From Cryptomeria japonica (Eukaryota > Streptophyta > Pinopsida > Cupressales > Cupressaceae), in assembly GCF_030272615.1 (NCBI RefSeq), contig NC_081413.1:185264115-185328114 (forward strand): a DNA stretch of 64,000 nt. The letters run 5' to 3'. Positions 58,239 to 64,000 of the stretch are shown in pieces (the stretch's first letter is position 1; every line of letters begins with the position of its first letter). A model generated the notes under the pieces. It had not been told where the DNA came from. It saw only the letters and a list, made by a program, of their open reading frames with translations, and ran no database searches. The position numbers were made by a program, and so were the translations under genes.

Positions 58239-58817
58239 TTATTTTTTATAAGATTGAAAAAGACCATCACTCCTTGATGGAAGAGATTGAAATTGTTTAG
58301 GCCAAAAGAGATCAATAGGAACACCAAGGCTTCTTTTGGATGGACGAAATAAGCTATGGTTCACAGTTATAATTTCTCTATTGTGAGAAAATTTGATACA
58401 CTTGTGGATTGGAGAAGAAATAGCCTTCATGGAAGATAGCCAAGGATAGCCCAATTTCACATGGAATTGCTCAGAAGAAGATATGATAACAAAGTCAACA
58501 TCCATGGATTTAGTATGGACTTCAACAAGAAGGGTGATAGAACTAATGGTAGGATAAGAGAATACATCAAATAACTTCACAATAGAAGTATCATATATTG
58601 GTCTATGCAATCATAAAGTGACAAGATACTCTTCAGTTATGATATTAACCATGCAAGAGGGATCAATCGGGGCACCACGACAAGGGATATCCTTAACCGT
58701 TGTAACTATGTATAAAGGGCCATCGGATTCTCTAATGGTCTCTCTAGGGTCAAATGTGATACAAGGATCCTTAGGAATATCCTTTGTTTCTACCATATTA
58801 ACCAATTTTGGAGCCAT
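58239..58817 (-). pseudogene. M2 protease-like domain with D-P-S motif
   Basis: Reads KDIPCRGAPIDPSCMVNIIT, then VKLFDVFSYPTISSITLLVE, then KLGYPWLSSMKAISSPIHKC and KFSHNREI. The last two correspond to the LGRPW-x5-A-x-PSTYH-x2-IKFP end of plant gag-asp proteases. The active-site triplet is Asp-Pro-Ser, as in M1. A stop at about 58611 separates the halves. Confidence 0.65.
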
Positions 58818-60813
58818 AGAAGTGAATTCTTTAGAAGAGAGAGAGAGTTAGGCACAATCTCTATGACGTTAGAGGTATGAGATGGCAAGGGATCAATGAA
58901 AATATTAAGATTTTGATTAGGAGGAGCTACTGATTTATTCCATTTATCATTCATACCTGACACAAATATAGTATTATTATCAATCAAGTCTTGAATCTTA
59001 TTCTTCAATGCAAAATATTTTTTAGTGTAATGACCAAGTTGATGATGAAATTGGCAAAAGGAATTGTTATCAAAATAAGCAGATGCAAGTTTGGAAGGAT
59101 CATTTTTTTTATAGGAGAAAGTTTGATAACATTTTTGTGCAACAACTAAGACATAATATTATGTAAAAATTCATTCAAGGAAGTAAATTGTCTTTCTCTC
59201 TAGAAAAATTTAGAAATAGAAGGCACACTTGTTGTAGCATTCAAATGGTTGGTGTTGATTGGATCATTGGGCTTGATGAAGCTTTTTGTTGGTTTTAACT
59301 TCACAAATGGTTGTTGAACACTCTCCCCCTTATCACTCGGAGCCATAGGAGTGGATTTTTGCATTTGACTCACAGTTAGTTGATAATTGTGGAGTATTGT
59401 GCACAACTACAGAAAGGAAGTAAACTCAGTCAAAAGAAGCTTTTCCTTGATATCTTTTTGTAAATTAGAAATGAAAATTATTTGAATATATTTATTAGAT
59501 ACATGAAAATAAAGTTGAGTACACAAATGCTTATATCTACCAATGAAATCAGTCACTTTTTCTTTAACACCTTGTTTACAATGCGTTAAATTAGTCAAAG
59601 TGATTTTAGGACCAATGTTGTTTTGAAATTGTTGGTTGAAAGCATTTGCTAGTTGTTGAAAGGAAGTGATAGAATAAGAAGGTAGAGAGAAATACCATTG
59701 TAAAGCCTTATCTCTTAGTGCTCTTGTAAACAACTTTGCAAGAAATCATTGATCATAAGCAAAATCAATACACAAGGTTTGAAATGTTTTGATATGCATA
59801 AGAGGATCACCTTTTCCATTATAGAGTTCCAATTAAGGGATGTCAACATTTTTAGGTGGTGTGGATTTAACAATATCAATAGAAAGTGGGCTCACAACAT
59901 TGAAGGTGGGCACACTAAACTTGGATTGAGTCATAGAAGCAATTTGTTGTTGTAAGGAAGACATGGTTTGAGCAAGATTGTTAATTGTCATCTTGGTGGA
60001 AGAATTGATGTTAGACATAGGTGATTGAGAAGGTGGTGTGATGTTATTGAAAGAAGGTATGGACATAGAATAAGGTGGTGGGACATTATGATAAGTAGGC
60101 ATTGGTGATGATTGAGTAGTAAAAGGGACAATTAAAGGAGGAATAAAGTTGTTGAAGGAATTTCCCCCTTGTGTCACACTGATTGGTTGAGGAATAATAG
60201 GAACACTCATGGAAGACATAGGTAACGATGGAGGAATAAATTAAGAAGAGGGATTGCCTCCATGGCCACTTGTTGTAGGGATGACACTATGAGTTGAAAT
60301 AGCCATGATGTTAGATGTGAAAGTAGGAATACTAGTCATAGGAGTAGTCAAAGGAATAGAGGAATTGAGTTGTATTGAAGGTTGTGAATAACCTAGGGTT
60401 TTGACACAACTCTTGATATGAATGACATTAGAATCAACAATATGTGCAATGCCATGCAATATATCAATTTCATTCTTATCACTTTGAAGCATACGTTTTA
60501 GACCTTCTATTAATGAAAGAGCTTCACTATTAGGGTATTCTTAGGGCATCCATTGTTGAAAGCTATAAAATTGATTGTCTAATGTAGAAATTTCATCTAA
60601 AGAAACCCAAGTTAAAGCTTCTTCTTCATCATGGGATCCATTAATGGGGTGAATAGGCACATGATTAGGATGAGAAGAATTAGCATGATCCTCATTAAAT
60701 AAGTCACCCAAATTAGGATCCATCTCCTCAGTAATTAAACCTTGGGAAGCCTTAATTCTAATTATTCATCTAACGACAATAGGATAGGTAGGACTAATAG
60801 TGGTAAAACTCAT
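58818..60813 (-). pseudogene. gag: M2 Gag
   Basis: ATG at 60813; one frame with about eight stops down to 59200, then a frame change. It has the same blocks as M1: GLKRMLQSDKNEIDILHGIA, a Pro/Ser/Thr-rich segment, LELYNGKGDPLMHIKTF, DKALQWYFSLPSYSITSF, LTHCKQGVKEKVTDFIGRYK, and near 59070-59010 a finger CQFHHQLGHYTKKY (last Cys to Tyr) followed by KNKIQDLIDN. Confidence 0.78.
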
Positions 60814-61935
60814 GCACTAGAGGAAAATTTTCAATTTTGAATTGTGGAACAAAGCTTACAAAATTGAGTAATGCAAAATGTAAGGAAATAATGATTACAC
60901 AATTTGAACTTTGTTGGAGGAAAGGAATGACACAAATTCTATAAATGAAAGAAAATTGAAATTTTAAAATTAGGGCCAAGGGAATACAACTTAATTTTAA
61001 AATCAGAATTTTTAAAATCAGGGCAGACTATAATTAACCTCTTAATTTTAAAAATATTCTTAAAATTTGAAATGTTGAATTTTGAATGTATTTTTGATAA
61101 TAAAGGGAACAAAAATCATTAAAATCGGCCAATCTTCTGGATTTAGGCTAGTAAATATAGTCATAATAGCCTCCCAAAGTTTTGGGAAAAAAACTGAGGA
61201 TCATGGCAGGAAAGCACATGGTCTGACCAACTTTTTTCAAAATTTTTAGGGATCGATATTACAATGATTCTGAAGCTAACCCCAAAAAATTGGCAAATTT
61301 TATGATCACTAGATGGGCGAAATGAAGGTGCAAATGTGAAAATAAGACTCTATTAGGGTTTTGAAAAAAAAGAGAAATTTAATTGCAATTTTGAAAAGGG
61401 TCAAACCTAATGGATAGGGACACCTTGGTAAATGTTTAGAAATATGAATGTAAATAAAATTGATTTGAAATTCACACAAAATCCAATTAATTTTAAAAAT
61501 TAGGGTTTGATGACCTAACCACTTAATTTTGAAATTTGAATTTTGGGAAAAAGGGGGGAAATTGAAAATTTGAATTATAGGATTGAAGACAAATCTGAGA
61601 ACAATCAGAAATCTGAAAATTAAATTGAAATCCAATTTTTGCACAAGTTCAAGATGATTTTCGAAAATTAGGGTTTTAACAAGTAACCTCTCAATTTTGT
61701 AAATTTTAATTGCAAATTAAACAAGACAAAGATGAAATTGAATTTGACAAACAAAACAATTTGCAGGTCTAAGATAACCACAAGTAATTTTTACAAATCA
61801 CAAGTTCAATGTTAAATATAAAAACTAGGGTTTTTAATGATTTAACCACTAAGTTTGTAGAAAGTTAAAACTTGTAAATGAATAATATGCAATTTTGTTC
61901 GAAGGAAAGCATGCCAGACATCGGGCTCACCAAAA
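60814..61935 (-). other. M2 leader with primer-binding site
   Basis: AT-rich, homologous to 54294-55409. The primer-binding site is next to the LTR end at 61936. Confidence 0.7.
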
Positions 61936-62927
61936 TGTAATGGTGGAAAAATGGTGAATGATAGATGAAGAAGGAAACTACCCTTTCCCTCAAAGAGAGA
62001 TGAGAGTTTCACTATTGATTACCATTCAAGCACTTTTCACCATGTTGCATTAGAAAGAGGAGAGAATAATTCACTAGATTCAATCTCTCCACATGAAGAT
62101 GGCAGATTGAATTCTGAATGAATTGGGGATGTTAAGCTGATACCCTCTTCCTTGTTTGAAATGGAAAGGAAATTGATTGAATTATGTACTGCAAAAGTGA
62201 CAAAGAATTGATTATAACTTGAGATCGATACATGGGATGAAGTTGTGCACCTGAATCTAGCAGTGATATGTCGAGACAAAGTCACCCTGCGATTGAGGAA
62301 AAGTTGCCCGAACCATGGTGGGAATGTACATGGTCCTCCAAAAAATCTGCAAAATGAAAAGGGTTTTTCTGCCTCTACAAATGGAGCCCGAATCTGAAAG
62401 TACAGTTGTGCACTTGCAACCTACACACGGATAAGAGAGGAAAATGGGTTGGGATTGGGGGTTTGCCTTTAGGTCAAACCCCCATTTTGGAATTAACTAT
62501 GTAATGAAAGAAAGTACTTGCAAGTAGATATAAATGAAAGACTGAATTGTAAATCACCTCAAGGTAGGTTGTAGTATAGATTTTGATAGAAATGCTTGTG
62601 TGGAATTGTATGTTGAAATCAATCCCATCTTCAATGGTTGAATCCTTGACTTGAATGCAACACCTAACCTTGAAGGGAGACTTGAGAATGCTCAATGCTG
62701 GAAGAGAATGCTTGAATGCTTGTGCAACTTCAATAGCTCCAACTTTGACCTATCTAGCTTAAGAAAATTAGAGGATGAATGCCCCCTTAAATATATGTTA
62801 GTGGATCTGAATTTTTTCATGGGTCGACATCGAGGGAGTTTCCTGCCTAATGCACAACCAACAATGCAACCTTAGGAAGGGTTATGCCCTAAAATAGGGC
62901 AAGGATAGGGGCACCATTGTTAGGTCC
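61936..62927 (-). repeat. 5' LTR of M2, cut by a copia element
   Basis: Homologous to 55410-56585 up to ggataggggcaccat, where the copia LTR begins. The missing U3 part should lie beyond the window. Confidence 0.8.
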
Positions 62928-64000
62928 TGGAGGAAACTAAGAGGGGGGGGTGAATTAGTTGTCTATTAATTTCAGCCAAATATACTTTAACCAAACTTAG
63001 TACATAATATCGGTAAACCAAACTTTAATGTTAGGTGACAATTTAATAGTTAATTACAATACTAGTAAAGTTTAATGCATGAAACAGACACACAAATAAC
63101 ATACACAACACATAACATAGTTATTTGTATGTGGAAACCCTGTAAGGGGAAAAACCACCATGGGAAACCTTACCCACAATCAGATGATACTACTGTAGAT
63201 AGTATATGTGTACAAATGGGATCTGCACATGCAGAAAGTCCAACTACCTAGAGCTCGCCGCTCAATCAAAAAATGGGAGTCACACTAACTACAATTGGAT
63301 GGTTAAATCCAATGATAATGTACTGTTCAAAATAGCATCTTCATATGCTAGATTCAATACCGGTTAAGCTCCGATTTTCCTTCTTCAAACCTTCCTTCAA
63401 TCTTGAATGATTTCTGCATGTATAGCTCTGCTTATATTCACATATACCTTATTATATGCCTCTTCATTTCTACCACATAATCTAAAAAATGAGATCTTAC
63501 ATATATACCAAGATCTAAGACCAAATGTGTAGGTCGGCTCACTAAGATATTACAATTAAATCAATTACAAATGAAACAATATGCAATGCATGATGTTGGC
63601 TCAATGCATTTACAACAATAAAAAATCATCTCCATAACATATCATTCTGATCTGGAATAGATAATGCTTGTCGGTCCATAACCTAGACCTATTTGCCAAT
63701 AATAGCAAATATGCAAACCCGATTAGATCAATAATCAAGTCACCAAAACCATGTTTCCAAACAATGTCTTGAACATAACCAAGTAATCTCTAGATGATAA
63801 TAGATCATCCTCAGTGCTGGTGAACAATATAACTTGTCGGTGAACCAGATACCGATGACTATGCATAATTCATTGAACATGCCGATGAACATAACCAAAG
63901 ATCTCCAAGTGTTCTCAAGAGTTGACATCAATGAAAAAACCAATGCAACACATCCATAATACCAACAATCTCCCCCTTTGGCAATGATGGCAACACAATA
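62928..64000 (-). mobile_element. SIRE-like copia element, 3' end only
   Basis: On the minus strand the purine tract CCAAAGGGGGAGAT (63981-63968) is followed by a 1,040-bp 3' LTR at 63967-62928 that starts TGTTGGTATTATGG and ends GGACCTAACA. The LTR contains gattcaccccccct-type sequence near its end and a ccatggtggtttttcccctta segment, both shared in style with the SIRE-like element at 27958. The bases accat (62923-62927) would be the target duplication. The coding part lies to the right of the window. Confidence 0.85.

Larger units (their letters stand above)
55410..62927 (-). mobile_element. Ty3-type element M2 (gag-protease only)
   Basis: Minus strand: 5' LTR 62927-61936 (cut by a copia element), primer site TTTTGGTGAGCC, leader, Gag start 60813, protease, Pro-rich segment, acidic tail, purine tract at 56601-56586 (AAAGTGGGGGCTAAA), 3' LTR 56585-55410. 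It has no reverse transcriptase or integrase and is closely related to M1 throughout. Confidence 0.85.

Noticed and set aside
63740-63943. Minus-strand frame of 67 codons
   Set aside because: It lies entirely inside the copia LTR.

Overview
The window looks like intergenic DNA from a plant with a very large, repeat-rich genome, most likely a gymnosperm (inference only). It is AT-rich, and almost every part that can be assigned is a transposable element or the remains of one. I see no intact host gene, tRNA or rRNA gene. Coding remnants are recognised by homology patterns, terminal repeats, primer-binding sites (PBS), polypurine tracts (PPT) and target-site duplications (TSDs).

Layout: (1) 1-6300, three minus-strand copies or fragments of one unrecognised protein-coding family, of which the copy at 4402-1562 is nearly full length. 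(2) about 7.7-18.2 kb, a minus-strand Ty3/gypsy element of Tat type. It keeps gag, protease and the tail of integrase, has lost reverse transcriptase, RNase H and the integrase core, and carries an antisense plant-mobile-domain (PMD) ORF next to minisatellites. (3) 18512-22706, a complete Ty1/copia element with 5-bp TSD GATAT that encodes only Gag, a mutated protease and an unknown tail. (4) 22.7-26.3 kb, degenerate tandem repeats. (5) 26292-37997, a plus-strand Ty3 element (P) split by a complete 7,979-bp SIRE-like copia derivative at 27958-35936 (TSD AAATT). That derivative has no pol but carries a long unknown ORF. (6) 37998 to about 40000, a minus-strand relative (Q) abutting P in inverted orientation. 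(7) 41148-62927, two related Ty3 elements (M1 and M2) in tandem on the minus strand sharing the LTR at 55410-56585. M1 is interrupted by a 7.75-kb L1-type LINE (44215-51966) with a 14-bp TSD. (8) 62928-64000, the 3' LTR and PPT of another minus-strand SIRE-like copia element, inserted in the outer LTR of M2 and running off the window.

How the parts relate: every LTR element whose interior is visible lacks reverse transcriptase, so all must have depended on enzymes supplied in trans. The only reverse transcriptase in the window is the decayed one of the LINE. Many in-frame stops fit C-to-T decay of CAG, CAA or CGA codons, as expected of methylated, silenced elements. The nesting gives an order of events: P before the SIRE-like element inside it, M1 before the LINE, and M2 before the copia element at the right edge.
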